Shown: positions 36,982 through 45,127, numbered from the stretch's first letter. The stretch is 61,072 bases of DNA from Candidatus Contendobacter odensis Run_B_J11 (GCF_000531125.1 NZ_CBTK010000255.1:1-61072), one strand, 5' to 3'. The notes: generated by a model not told the origin, from the sequence alone. Numbers and translations are program-made.

Positions 36982-37064
36982 GAACATTGACCACGGTGGG
37001 TTTGTCACAATGCGGCCAGACTCAGCACGGCGAGCAGTGCCGAAATCAGCATCGAACGGTTCAT
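36982..37064 (-). pseudogene. Frameshifted fragment of a collagen-like lipoprotein gene
   Basis: The minus strand from ATG 37064 encodes Met-Asn-Arg-Ser-Met-Leu, a hydrophobic leader, and Leu-Ser-Leu-Ala-Ala, closely matching the leader of the lipoprotein at 43675. The ribosome-site region (AAGGATTCC before CATG) is also shared. An extra base in the lipobox codons turns Cys-Asp into Leu-stop. With that base removed the frame continues Ala-Cys-Asp-Lys-Pro-Thr-Val-Val-Asn, like the intact copy. No Gly-X-Y repeats follow, so the 3' part is also lost. Confidence 0.65.
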
Positions 37065-37259
37065 GAGGAATCCTTATGGAAGTGGCAAAGCGTGGCACTG
37101 AGGGTTGCGAGACATCCGCGAATAAGCCGCCGGTACGATTCGATAGGTCGCATTCGGTACATGAAAGCGTAGGCGTGTGCCATGCACAGTTCTGTGCGCT
37201 AGCGCACACAGTGGCAAAACATCTATTGCGTTGAGCGCCTACGCATAGCCGAGTCGGCC

Positions 37260-37847
37260 TTAGATATTCCCGTGAGCAATTCGAATGATTTCTTGGGCGA
37301 TATCCTCAGGTGAAAGAATAAAATCGATACACCCGCTTGCTATTGCGCTTTCAGGCATATCGGGCTGCTTGGCTGTTTCAAGTTTCTGCGCGATAGTAAT
37401 GCCCCCCACTTCTTTTATCCCGCACAGCGCCGCTGCCCCATCGCCATCATAGCCAGAGACAATGACAGCGATCAGTTTTCCGTCCCAGTGCTGGGTTAGG
37501 GAACGCAGAAAAACCGTAATCACGTCAGGCCATCCCCTCGGTTTTGATATCGGCTTTAGATGAAACTCTCCATCAAGAACGTGCAAATCACGTTGGCTCG
37601 GGATGACAAACACACGGTTGGGCTGAATGAGTAGTTTTTCCGTAATCAGTTCAACCGGCATCTTGGTGTAGCGTGGGAGAATCTCGTGGAGCAGAGTGGC
37701 TACGGTTCTCAGGTGATTGACGATGACGATAGCAACACCCATATCGTCCGGCAGATGCCGTAGTAACCGGGTATAGGCATCGAGACCACCGGCTGAACCG
37801 CCGACACAAACGATAGGAAAGTCTTCTGCAATACTATTGGCTTTCAT
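37260..37847 (-). CDS. Stand-alone CheB-type methylesterase domain protein
   Basis: The 195-residue product is a CheB methylesterase domain without the receiver domain. The catalytic triad positions are present: Ser18 in Val-Gly-Gly-Ser-Ala-Gly-Gly, His45 in Val-Asn-His-Leu, and Asp in Ser-Gly-Tyr-Asp-Gly-Asp-Gly-Ala. CheB removes methyl groups from, or deamidates, chemoreceptor glutamates. Without a receiver domain it should be unregulated by CheA, or act with an unknown partner; fused CheB-CheR proteins are an alternative origin. No chemotaxis gene is nearby. Confidence 0.82.
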   Translation of the reverse strand: MKANSIAEDFPIVCVGGSAGGLDAYTRLLRHLPDDMGVAIVIVNHLRTVATLLHEILPRYTKMPVELITEKLLIQPNRVFVIPSQRDLHVLDGEFHLKPISKPRGWPDVITVFLRSLTQHWDGKLIAVIVSGYDGDGAAALCGIKEVGGITIAQKLETAKQPDMPESAIASGCIDFILSPEDIAQEIIRIAHGNI

Positions 37848-38173
37848 TAACGACCACGCCGCTTCGGATTTTTTATTTCACTATAGCTTTATTAAAAAAA
37901 ACCAAATTCATCTTGACGGAACACTAGAATCGCTTCTTATTTCTCTTCGCCGACGGAGAAGGTGCCAGCGCACCGGTCCAAAAACTGAGGATATCGTTAT
38001 CAGTGGTCAGTCATCGTTGAATTATCGTATTGCAATTTCGGCCGCTTCTCGGGGACTCAGGCAGTCCGAGTATCACGCCACCTTCACGGTGGCGCGAAGG
38101 ATATAAAAGTCCTCTTAAATTCTTTGAGTTCACCTGTAATTTACAGCGTCAAAAAGTAAAGACCCAGTGTCTG
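37848..38173. other. AT-rich intergenic stretch
   Basis: About 325 bp between the CheB-domain gene and the next small ORF. It contains a short hairpin around 38080-38098 (CCACC-TTCA-CGGTGG type). I see no supportable gene or convincing promoter. Confidence 0.4.
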
Positions 38174-38431
38174 TTAGGCGGCAGCCAGATAGCCAAGACC
38201 CTCTTCCCATATCAGTTCAACACGGCGCGATTGTGGGACTACGGCCTTCGCGTGAGTGGCAAACAGGAAGCCTTCAGCATTGCGCCACCAACTGGCGCCG
38301 GTGGCAAGATCACCGTAAGTGGTCATCATTCCGCGTGATACTGCGGATTCGATAGCGTCGGCTACTTCGGATGTTGCGGAAAAGTCGAGGATTTTGGTAA
38401 CGCTACTGGCCGAAAAAACTTGCTTGTTCAT
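38174..38431 (-). CDS. Hypothetical protein (85 aa)
   Basis: I do not recognise this protein. The minus-strand frame starts at ATG 38431 behind AAGGCAAGGAA, a possible ribosome site very close to the start, and ends with Tyr-Leu-Ala-Ala-Ala. The product is soluble, mixed helical, with Gly-Ala-Ser-Trp-Trp-Arg-Asn in the middle. Composition is plausible for a protein, but codon use is not decisive and nothing in the surroundings supports a function. It may be a chance ORF. Confidence 0.35.
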   Translation of the reverse strand: MNKQVFSASSVTKILDFSATSEVADAIESAVSRGMMTTYGDLATGASWWRNAEGFLFATHAKAVVPQSRRVELIWEEGLGYLAAA

Positions 38432-38556
38432 TTCCTTGCCTTGGGTGGGTTGCTACGTTTTCATAAGTATCACGAAGCTCAAGCTATCATCACCCAAGGG
38501 AAGCGTATGTGCGCTAACCAACATACTTACCGGATTTCCGAGCCAACAATAGAACC

Positions 38557-39771
38557 TTACTCGTGCCGCAGCGCCTCAATCGGGTCCATTTGCGCGGCGC
38601 GGCGGGCGGGGAAGTAGCCGAACACCACCCCGATACCCGCTGAGAACACAAAGGACAGCAGGTTAATGGTCGGATCGAACCGATAGGGCAAATCCATCAA
38701 GCCGGTTAGCACGATGGATGCGCCCATCGCGATGCCAATGCCGATGATGCCGCCCAGCGCCGCCAAGGCCACTGCTTCGATCAGGAATTGCAGCAGCACC
38801 TCGCGCTCCAGCGCACCAATCGCCAGACGCAGACCGATCTCGCGGGTGCGTTCGGTGACGCTGACCAGCATGATATTCATGATGCCGATGCCACCCACCA
38901 GCAGACTCACCGCCGCCACCGCGCCCAGCAACGTGGTCAACACCTGCGTCGTGCCTGACAGCGTTTCAGCGAGCTGCTGGGTATCGAAGATGTTGAAGTT
39001 GTCATCGTCGCTGTCGGCCAGCTTGCGCCGCTCGCGCAGCAATTGTCGCAAACTGGTTTTCAGCCGGGTGCTGTCGCTGCCGTCCTCCATTGACACCAAC
39101 AAGGTATTCACCTTGCGGCTGCCGGTGACGCGGCGTTGCAGGGTGTACAGCGGCACGACCACACTGTCGTCCTGATCGCCCATCCCGCCTTGACCCTTGG
39201 CGACCAGGATGCCGATCACGTTACACGAGAACTGCTTGACCCGCAGTGGCTCGCCCAGGCCGGTCTGGCCGACAGTGCCGCTGTAGAGTTCGCGCCGCAC
39301 CGTCTCTCCAATAATGCACACTGCCGCCCCGGCGTGCTGTTCGTCGGCGTCGAACAAGCGACCGCTGGCCAGTTTCCAATTGCCGGTCTCAAACCAGTCA
39401 TTGTTGCTGCCGTAGATATTGGTGGCCCAATTGCGGCCGTTAGCGACTACGGTGAGGCTGGCGCGACCTTCGGGAGCCACTGCGGCGACGCCGCCGATTT
39501 GCGCCTGGATGGCATTCGCATCGGCCTCGGTGAATTGCGGCACCGACCCACCGCCGCCGCCCCGCCCGTGGCGTTGGCCGGGACGTATCAGCAGCAGGTT
39601 GGTGCCCAGACCCGCGATCTGCATTTGTACCGCTTGGGTTGCGCCGTTGCCGAGTGTCACCATCGTAATCACTGCGCTGACGCCGATCACGATGCCCAAA
39701 ATGGTCAGGAACGAGCGCAGCAGGTTGCGGCGGATCGACCGCAGAGCAAGAAAGAGGGTATTGAACAGCAT
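38557..39771 (-). CDS. MacB-like ABC transporter permease (FtsX family)
   Basis: The 404-residue permease has the MacB/FtsX topology: one N-terminal membrane helix after Ser-Ile-Arg-Arg-Asn-Leu-Leu-Arg-Ser-Phe, a large periplasmic MacB_PCD domain (about 45-280), and three C-terminal helices. Type VII ABC systems use mechanical motion of this domain rather than substrate passage through the membrane. Unlike E. coli MacB the ATPase is separate, encoded upstream with a 3-base overlap. Gly-rich residues near position 73-77 form a flexible loop. It is the last gene of a tolC-like/hlyD/ATPase/permease operon. The substrate is unknown. Confidence 0.9.
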   Translation of the reverse strand: MLFNTLFLALRSIRRNLLRSFLTILGIVIGVSAVITMVTLGNGATQAVQMQIAGLGTNLLLIRPGQRHGRGGGGGSVPQFTEADANAIQAQIGGVAAVAPEGRASLTVVANGRNWATNIYGSNNDWFETGNWKLASGRLFDADEQHAGAAVCIIGETVRRELYSGTVGQTGLGEPLRVKQFSCNVIGILVAKGQGGMGDQDDSVVVPLYTLQRRVTGSRKVNTLLVSMEDGSDSTRLKTSLRQLLRERRKLADSDDDNFNIFDTQQLAETLSGTTQVLTTLLGAVAAVSLLVGGIGIMNIMLVSVTERTREIGLRLAIGALEREVLLQFLIEAVALAALGGIIGIGIAMGASIVLTGLMDLPYRFDPTINLLSFVFSAGIGVVFGYFPARRAAQMDPIEALRHE

Positions 39772-40529
39772 CAGCGACTCTCCACCGGATGCACCGGCAA
39801 GTCCAAAGCGATGGGGTGCGAATTCGGGGCGTCGCTGTCAATGTGACCGTCCACAAAATGCACCAGACGCCGGGCATAGGCCGCCATGTCCGGCTCGTGA
39901 GTCACCATTAACACGGTAATGCGGTGTTCCACGTTCAGCCGTGACAGCAGTTCCATGATTTCCTGACTGCGCTGGGTATCGAGGTTGCCGGTCGGCTCGT
40001 CGGCCAGCAGCACCGCCGGTTGGGTGACAATGGCGCGGGCAATGGCGACCCGCTGCTGCTGGCCGCCGGACAGTTCGGCCGGAGTGTGATGTTCCCAGCC
40101 GTCCAAGCCGACCGACTGCAAGGCTTTAGCCGCTGCCGCATGTCGCGCTGGCGTACTCTCGCCGCGATACAGCAGTGGCAATTCGACGTTTTCCTGGGCC
40201 GAGGTGCGCGCCAGTAAGTTGAAGCCTTGAAACACGAAACCCAGGTAACGCCGACGCAGCCGCGCCCGCTGGTCGCGTGACAGCGCTTCGACGTGAGCGC
40301 CCTTGAACAGATATTGCCCGCCGGTCGGGGTGTCCAGGCAGCCCAGAATGTTCATTGCAGTGGATTTGCCTGAACCGCTCGGCCCCATGATCGCCACAAA
40401 CTCACCGGCGCTGATGTCGAGGTCAATGCCTGTCAAGGCGGTCAGCGCGACTGGGCCAACGCCGTACACCTTGGTCACGCCACGCAGGCGAATCAGTGGC
40501 GCCGCGTTGGGCAACCCAGCCGCACTCAT
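39771..40529 (-). CDS. MacB-like ABC transporter ATP-binding protein
   Basis: The 252-residue ATPase has Walker A Gly-Pro-Ser-Gly-Ser-Gly-Lys-Ser-Thr, the Q-loop in Phe-Val-Phe-Gln-Gly-Phe-Asn-Leu-Leu, the signature Leu-Ser-Gly-Gly-Gln-Gln-Gln-Arg, Walker B Leu-Leu-Ala-Asp-Glu-Pro-Thr-Gly, and the switch His in Val-Thr-His-Glu. It matches the LolD/MacB group and should drive the FtsX-type permease encoded next. I start at ATG 40529, which overlaps the stop of the adaptor gene (ATGA). The C-terminal ~20 residues after the ATPase core are not conserved. Confidence 0.92.
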   Translation of the reverse strand: MSAAGLPNAAPLIRLRGVTKVYGVGPVALTALTGIDLDISAGEFVAIMGPSGSGKSTAMNILGCLDTPTGGQYLFKGAHVEALSRDQRARLRRRYLGFVFQGFNLLARTSAQENVELPLLYRGESTPARHAAAAKALQSVGLDGWEHHTPAELSGGQQQRVAIARAIVTQPAVLLADEPTGNLDTQRSQEIMELLSRLNVEHRITVLMVTHEPDMAAYARRLVHFVDGHIDSDAPNSHPIALDLPVHPVESR

Positions 40530-41845
40530 TTCGCCGCCATTTTTTGGTCGGTGATCACTTGCATCCCCACTTGCAGATCGCCGCCGGTGATTTCGGTCAT
40601 CCGGCCATCGCTGATGCCCGGCGTGATCGCTACCGATACGGCAGCGGCGCCACTCCCGTCGGGCAGCACCCATACCTCCTTGGAGGTAGCGGTACTGGCG
40701 CCGACAGCGGCCGATTTGCGGGATCTGCCGGGCATGCGCGGTATCAGGCTGGCGGTGATACTTTGCTTCGCGGTCCGGTCCGTATCGGCAATGGTCGGGG
40801 TAAAGCGCAGGGCGCTATTGGGCACCAGCAACACATCCTGACGCTGGGTCGCAGTGATCGTCGCGGTGGCGGTCATGCCGGGGCGCAGGCTCAAGTCGGT
40901 GTTATCCACATCCAGATAAGTCAGGTAAGTGACGACGTTATCGGTGATGGTAGAGCCATAAGCCACACGAGTGATCCGGGCTGGGTACGGGCGATTCGGG
41001 TAGGCACTGACGGTGAAGCGGGCCTCTTGGTCCACCTTGACCGCGCCCACGTCGGCCTCGTCAACGTAGACCTGCAAGCGCAACTGCGTCAGGTCTTCAG
41101 CCACGGTGAACAGCGTCACCGCTTGCAATGACGCGGCGACCGCGTTGCCGGGGTCTACCGTGCGGGTTAGCACCACGCCATCGGACGGCGCCCGGATCGA
41201 CGCCTTTGAAAGGTTGATCTGGTCAGTGGACAGCGCCGCTTCAGCTTCATTGACGCTGGCGCGGGCGCTGGCCTCATCAGCGACAGCCCGTTCAAACATC
41301 GCCCGGCCGCTATCGAGTTCAGCTTTCGACGGCACCTTGCCGCCCGACAGCCGCGCCACCTCTTCGAGCCGCGCCAGGCTGGCCTTGGCTTCCTTCACAG
41401 TGGCAACGGTCTGTGCGACCTTCGCATTCGCTGCGGCCAGCGACGCTCGCGAGCGCAGAATCTGGTCACGTAACTTGGCGGTGTCGAGTTCAACCAGCAC
41501 CTGGCCTTTCTTAACCCGATCATTGACGTCGACATAGACCTTCAACACCGTGCCCGAAAGTTCGCTGCCAATGTTGACCGAGCGAGTCGGCTGCAAGGTA
41601 CCGTTGGCAGTGACGGTCAGCGTCAAGTTACCGCGTGCTACCACCTGGGTGGTGTAACTGGGTGCTGCGCTGGCCGTTTGACGTGCTTGCCAGTACCACC
41701 AGCCGATGCCTGCCAGTGCCAGCAGCAGCACGCCGGCCCACAACGCCGGGCGGCGATACCAGACTGGCAATGCAGGTTCAACGAGCAAGGTTGCAAGGTC
41801 GGTTTCGGGGGGCGGCATGATGGTGGCAGGGATCGGGATGCTCAT
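40526..41845 (-). CDS. Periplasmic adaptor (HlyD/MacA family) subunit
   Basis: This 439-residue membrane-fusion protein has a short cytosolic N-terminus, one membrane helix (about 33-53), and a biotinyl-lipoyl domain split around a helical hairpin (Val-Asp-Val-Asn-Asp-Arg-Val-Lys-Lys-Gly-Gln). The hairpin coiled coil covers about 125-215, and beta-barrel and membrane-proximal domains follow. Near residues 365-395 there is a basic Ser/Arg-rich insertion that is unusual. It should bridge the MacB-like permease to the outer-membrane channel encoded upstream. Both neighbours overlap it by four bases. Confidence 0.92.
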   Translation of the reverse strand: MSIPIPATIMPPPETDLATLLVEPALPVWYRRPALWAGVLLLALAGIGWWYWQARQTASAAPSYTTQVVARGNLTLTVTANGTLQPTRSVNIGSELSGTVLKVYVDVNDRVKKGQVLVELDTAKLRDQILRSRASLAAANAKVAQTVATVKEAKASLARLEEVARLSGGKVPSKAELDSGRAMFERAVADEASARASVNEAEAALSTDQINLSKASIRAPSDGVVLTRTVDPGNAVAASLQAVTLFTVAEDLTQLRLQVYVDEADVGAVKVDQEARFTVSAYPNRPYPARITRVAYGSTITDNVVTYLTYLDVDNTDLSLRPGMTATATITATQRQDVLLVPNSALRFTPTIADTDRTAKQSITASLIPRMPGRSRKSAAVGASTATSKEVWVLPDGSGAAAVSVAITPGISDGRMTEITGGDLQVGMQVITDQKMAAK

Positions 41846-43329
41846 GGTCGGTAAGTCCGGGATTCAGTAAGGGCTGCTGTTGCATCGCCGCCGTTGGGAT
41901 TCCAGCCGCCACCCAGCGCCTTGTACAGGCGCACATGGTCGGCGCTCAAGGTAGCGCGAGCGGTAGCCACACTGTACTGAGTGTTGAGCTGAGTGCGCTG
42001 GGTGTCGAGTACGGTCTGGAAGTCAACCAGCCCACTGCCGTAGCGCTGGCGCGCCAGCAGCGCGGCATTAACGGCGGCCTCGGCGGCGCGCTGTAGGTAC
42101 AACAGCCGTTCGCGGTCATTACGCAATGCGACCAGCGCATCCTCCACATCTTTGAGTGCCGTCAACACCGCGGCCTGATAGGCCATGTACGCCTGATCCA
42201 GCACCGCCTGCTGGGCACGCACTTGGGCACGTAAAGCGCCACCGTCGAACACCGGCAGCGACACGCTGGCCAGCAGCACACTGACGACCGATGCACCGTG
42301 GGTCAGCGCGCCCAGCGTCAGTGCGCTCAGCCCCAGCGAACCACCGATTTGAAAGTTCGGTGCGAGAGCTGCGTCGGCCTGCGCCACACGGGCTATCGCC
42401 GCCGTCACCTGGTCTTCCGCCGCCCGGACATCGGGTCGCTGACGCAAGGTCTCGGCGGGTAGGCTCAGCGCCAAGTTGTCGTCCGTCTGCGGCACCGGGC
42501 CGGACGCGGTCAGCACCGTCGACAAGGCTGCCGGCGGCTGGCCAATCAGCACCGCAAGGGCATAACGGCTCTGCTCGATGCTGGTTTGCAATACCGGCAA
42601 CTGGGCGCGGGTCTGCTCGGCCTCAGTGCGCGCCTGTTCCACTTCCAGCGAAGTGACCAAGCCAGCCTGTAAGCGCCACTGGGCGATCTGCAAGGTCTCC
42701 AGTTGGCTGGACAGATTGTCATTGGCAATCGCCAACAGTACCTGGGCACCACGCAGCGCGATGTAGTCGAGCGCGATCTCAGCCGCTATCGATACCTGCA
42801 CGTCACCCAGAGTCGCGGCACTGGCCAGCACCGTGGCATCGCTGGCATCCAGCGCACTCCGGTTAGCGCCGAAGAGGTCAAGTTCCCAACTCGCGTCCAA
42901 GCCGGCTTCAAAGCTGTTTACGGCGCTGTTGCTACCAACTTGGCTGCGCCGGGCCGATGCCGAACTACCGACCACCGGCAATAGCGCCGCCGCCGAGACA
43001 TCCCGCAGTGCCCGGGTCTGTTGTAGAACAGCCTCAGCACTCTTAATGCTGGTATTGGCCTGCAAAGCTTGGCTCACGAGGTTGCTGAGCAGTGGGTCGT
43101 TGAAGCGCGACCACCACTGCACCAACGAGGATGAACCGTTCGGCGCAGCGATAACGACGGTAGACCACGCAGTCGGCACAGCGACGGCAACCGGAGCGGT
43201 AGGCTGAGGCGCTATCGCCGCGCAACCACACAGAGCCAGCGTCAGACAACCGACGATGGTTAGGTTACTTATCCACTGCGCAGCGTTCTTGCGGTGATCA
43301 GCATGAAGGTCGTTATGGTTAGCAAGCAT
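41842..43329 (-). CDS. TolC-like outer-membrane efflux lipoprotein (NodT type)
   Basis: The 495-residue product is an outer-membrane channel of the OEP/NodT family. A hydrophobic leader ends in the lipobox Ala-Leu-Cys-Gly-Cys, giving an acylated Cys. Two OEP repeats follow, each with long periplasmic helices rich in Ala and Gln, and the conserved Leu-Arg-Gln-Arg-Pro-Asp-Val-Arg-Ala-Ala-Glu. It is the first gene of the exporter operon. I start at the Met of Met-Leu-Ala-Asn-His-Asn; the frame is open to 43392 with other possible starts. The export substrate is unknown. Confidence 0.9.
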   Translation of the reverse strand: MLANHNDLHADHRKNAAQWISNLTIVGCLTLALCGCAAIAPQPTAPVAVAVPTAWSTVVIAAPNGSSSLVQWWSRFNDPLLSNLVSQALQANTSIKSAEAVLQQTRALRDVSAAALLPVVGSSASARRSQVGSNSAVNSFEAGLDASWELDLFGANRSALDASDATVLASAATLGDVQVSIAAEIALDYIALRGAQVLLAIANDNLSSQLETLQIAQWRLQAGLVTSLEVEQARTEAEQTRAQLPVLQTSIEQSRYALAVLIGQPPAALSTVLTASGPVPQTDDNLALSLPAETLRQRPDVRAAEDQVTAAIARVAQADAALAPNFQIGGSLGLSALTLGALTHGASVVSVLLASVSLPVFDGGALRAQVRAQQAVLDQAYMAYQAAVLTALKDVEDALVALRNDRERLLYLQRAAEAAVNAALLARQRYGSGLVDFQTVLDTQRTQLNTQYSVATARATLSADHVRLYKALGGGWNPNGGDATAALTESRTYRP

Positions 43330-43674
43330 CAGGCATCTATGAATCCGCAGGTGTTGGCGACTTGCCGTCATGGTGTTTGAGAACAACCCCACGTTGTAGA
43401 GCGCGAGGCATTGGTGTCACCTTTGCGGTGCAATCAACTCATGATGCGGGCTTGCCCCTGAGGCAGTCTGTTCGGTAGCGCACGGTACGCACGCCACTGC
43501 TGCCTACGGTCTCGAAATGGATGTTTATCATTGTGTTCGCCAGCGCACTGAACTATCCATAGTCCGCGCCTACCCTGCTCAAATACCGAGTGCGACCTGC
43601 CGAGCCGTGCTGGGTTGCCCGCAGACGGCTTACCGCTCTCCGTATCACGTTTTTCAACTTCCAAAGGATTCCCC
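43330..43674. promoter_or_regulatory. Divergent intergenic region between exporter operon and lipoprotein gene
   Basis: These ~345 bp separate the start of the efflux operon (minus) from the lipoprotein gene (plus), so promoters for both should lie here. I cannot name clear -35/-10 elements. Part may be coding if the efflux gene starts at 43371 or 43392. Confidence 0.45.
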
Positions 43675-43938
43675 ATGAACCATTCAATGTTGATGCTCAC
43701 ACTGCTCGCCACGCTGGGTCTGGCCGCTTGTGACAGACCTACCGTTGTCAATAATCCCACCACACCCGTCGCTGTGCCCGGACCCGCAGGTCCGCCAGGT
43801 GCAACCGGCAGTCAAGGCAACAAGGGCACTACCGGTAATCAAGGTAACAAGGGCGAAACCGGCAAGCCCGGCGATAGCAGCACAGTCATCGTGACGCCGC
43901 CTGCGGCTCCCGCTCCGGCTCCAGTGCCAGCGAAGTAG
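43675..43938 (+). CDS. Small collagen-like lipoprotein
   Basis: The 87-residue product has a lipoprotein leader ending in Leu-Ala-Ala-Cys-Asp. A short Thr/Pro linker follows, then about 10 Gly-X-Y triplets (Gly-Pro-Ala, Gly-Pro-Pro, Gly-Ala-Thr, Gly-Ser-Gln, Gly-Asn-Lys and so on), and a Pro/Ala-rich end. Gly-X-Y runs form collagen-like triple helices; in bacteria they act as short surface stalks. The Asp after Cys could favour retention in the inner membrane if the Lol +2 rule applies. AAGGATTCC precedes ATG 43675. A broken copy lies at 36982-37064. The role is unknown. Confidence 0.8.
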   Translation: MNHSMLMLTLLATLGLAACDRPTVVNNPTTPVAVPGPAGPPGATGSQGNKGTTGNQGNKGETGKPGDSSTVIVTPPAAPAPAPVPAK

Positions 43939-43969
43939 ATTTACTTCCCGCCACTGCGAGGAGAAGATC

Positions 43970-44128
43970 ATGAGCTTGGGAACCATTCTGTTAATCATTC
44001 TGATTGTGCTGCTGATCGGCGCGATTCCGACTTGGCCGCACAGCCAAAACTGGGGCTATGCGCCCAGTGGCGGGTTGGGGTTGGTGGTGATCGTGATCAT
44101 CGTGCTGCTGTTGCTGGGGCGGATTTGA
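43970..44128 (+). CDS. DUF3309 family small membrane protein
   Basis: The 52-residue peptide begins Met-Ser-Leu-Gly-Thr-Ile-Leu and has two hydrophobic helices, about residues 4-19 and 35-50. They flank a polar loop with Pro-Thr-Trp-Pro-His-Ser and Trp-Gly-Tyr-Ala-Pro-Ser-Gly-Gly-Leu-Gly. This is the DUF3309 pattern, short membrane proteins of unknown function. A GAGGAG site at 43958-43963 supports the start. It follows the collagen-like lipoprotein by 31 bp and may be co-transcribed. Confidence 0.85.
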   Translation: MSLGTILLIILIVLLIGAIPTWPHSQNWGYAPSGGLGLVVIVIIVLLLLGRI

Positions 44129-44333
44129 CGGGTCGTCCCCGCTTTGCGCTCGGGCGGGCGCGACTGCGCTCGAGCGCCCCCTGACTGGTGTGATGAACGA
44201 GCGCAACTGCGGCCAACATGGTGTGTAACCGCCCAGCGCGAATCAAAGGCCAATGAGAACGGCACCGGCGCGTTGAATGTTTGCATTCAACGGTCGCCGA
44301 AGGCGATCCGCTGTAACGAAGGGTTAGCGATCC
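44129..44333. other. Intergenic stretch with a perfect hairpin
   Basis: The gap between two convergent genes contains CGTTGAATG-TTTG-CATTCAACG at 44270-44291, a 9-bp perfect stem without a T tract. It may act as a weak bidirectional terminator. No gene is seen. Confidence 0.45.
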
Positions 44334-44621
44334 TCACTGATGCGCAATAGGTTTTTCGGTGAACAGGTAGTCCTTGAGTTCCTTGGAAAACCTTGGATCT
44401 TTACGCCGAATCCACTCCAGTACCATGGAGGCATATTCTTTTTCCTCGTCTCGATTGTGTTCGAGGATGGCCTTGAGTTCTTGGTTCTTACATGCATCAG
44501 CTCGTTGGTTGTACCAATCGACCGCTTCTAACTCTTCCATCAGCGACACAATGGCTCGATGCATGTCGCGTGTTTCATCGGACAATTCCTCTATAGGTTC
44601 GTGATAACCAACACTGGACAT
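44334..44621 (-). CDS. Encapsulated-ferritin-like protein (EncFtn family), altered ferroxidase site
   Basis: The 95-residue two-helix protein closely resembles EncFtn, the ferritin-like cargo of encapsulin shells. The first helix carries Met-Glu-Glu-Leu-Glu-Ala-Val-Asp-Trp-Tyr and the second His-Asn-Arg-Asp-Glu-Glu-Lys-Glu. By comparison with Rhodospirillum rubrum EncFtn, iron-site residues Glu32 and Glu62 are kept (Glu30 and Glu60 here), but His65 is replaced by Tyr63 (codon TAT). The protein stops at Pro-Ile-Ala-His-Gln and lacks the C-terminal cargo-loading peptide. No encapsulin gene is in the window. It may form free annular decamers with changed iron chemistry. Confidence 0.85.
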   Translation of the reverse strand: MSSVGYHEPIEELSDETRDMHRAIVSLMEELEAVDWYNQRADACKNQELKAILEHNRDEEKEYASMVLEWIRRKDPRFSKELKDYLFTEKPIAHQ

Positions 44622-44730
44622 TTCTTTCTCCTTCTTGGTTGGGGGTTGGTTTTTGTCGAAAACAGTCTGATGTTCAGCATGAGTGGACTACAACAGCTTG
44701 CCACTGTGAGTCTGCTCGGTAAGAATTGGT

Positions 44731-44867
44731 CCTGTAAATTTTCCTGTGATGGCGGGGGTTGGTAGCGTCAGGCTAGGGCGTTGACTGAATCCAACCAATT
44801 GATCTAAATAGGTGATGTTCATTTTATCTGCCTGCCCCACAGTTCCGATCACAGGAAAATTTACAGG
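44731..44867. repeat. 137-bp element with perfect 20-bp inverted ends
   Basis: Bases 44731-44750 (CCTGTAAATTTT, then CCTGTGAT) are exactly repeated in inverted orientation at 44848-44867. The 97-bp interior has no coding evidence. The form fits a miniature inverted-repeat element or a long stem-loop; no clear target duplication is seen. Confidence 0.6.
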
Positions 44868-45001
44868 AGGAACTATTTTACCCATCGCTTCACGACGAGT
44901 ATTATTGAGGGAATTAACAACTCCATAAAAACAGTGAAACGCATGGGCTACGGTTTTCGCAACTTTTCCAACTTTAAGCAACGGGTGTTAATGTATTTTG
45001 C

Positions 45002-45034
45002 CTAGCTCCACAAGAACCCTCGAAGAACCAAAAA
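45002..45034 (-). repeat. Dispersed repeat, copy B (~33 bp)
   Basis: On the minus strand this reads GGTTCTTCGAGGGTT, CTTGTGGAG, CTAGGC, matching copy A near 4976-5012 with two one-base gaps. It lies about 95 bp before the chloride-channel start. Confidence 0.5.
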
Positions 45035-45127
45035 TTTTTCTGTTAAATCAGTTATTGATAATATCTACTGAAGTGTTCGAGAGGAGAGAAAGATATTACT
45101 TTAAAAAAAGTAGATGCCGAAGCAGCA

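Larger units (their letters stand above)
44622..45127. other. AT-rich intergenic region with inverted-repeat element
   Basis: This ~500-bp region lies between the divergently transcribed EncFtn and chloride-channel genes. It holds the 137-bp inverted-repeat element at 44731-44867 and copy B of the dispersed repeat. A minus-strand frame of 97 codons (44688-44981) reads through the repeats but lacks other support. Promoters for both flanking genes should be here. Confidence 0.5.

Noticed and set aside
36760-37209. 149-codon minus-strand open frame.
   Set aside because: It overlaps the broken lipoprotein leader in another frame and reads as unstructured, low-likelihood protein.
44313-44333. Gly-Ser-Leu-Thr-Leu-Arg-Tyr encoded in frame just after the EncFtn stop codon, reminiscent of a cargo-loading peptide.
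   Set aside because: Too short and too far from the known consensus; it is behind a TGA stop and likely coincidental.
44688-44981. 97-codon minus-strand open frame between EncFtn and the chloride antiporter.
   Set aside because: It runs through both arms of the inverted repeat, has no good ribosome site, and its product resembles no family I know.
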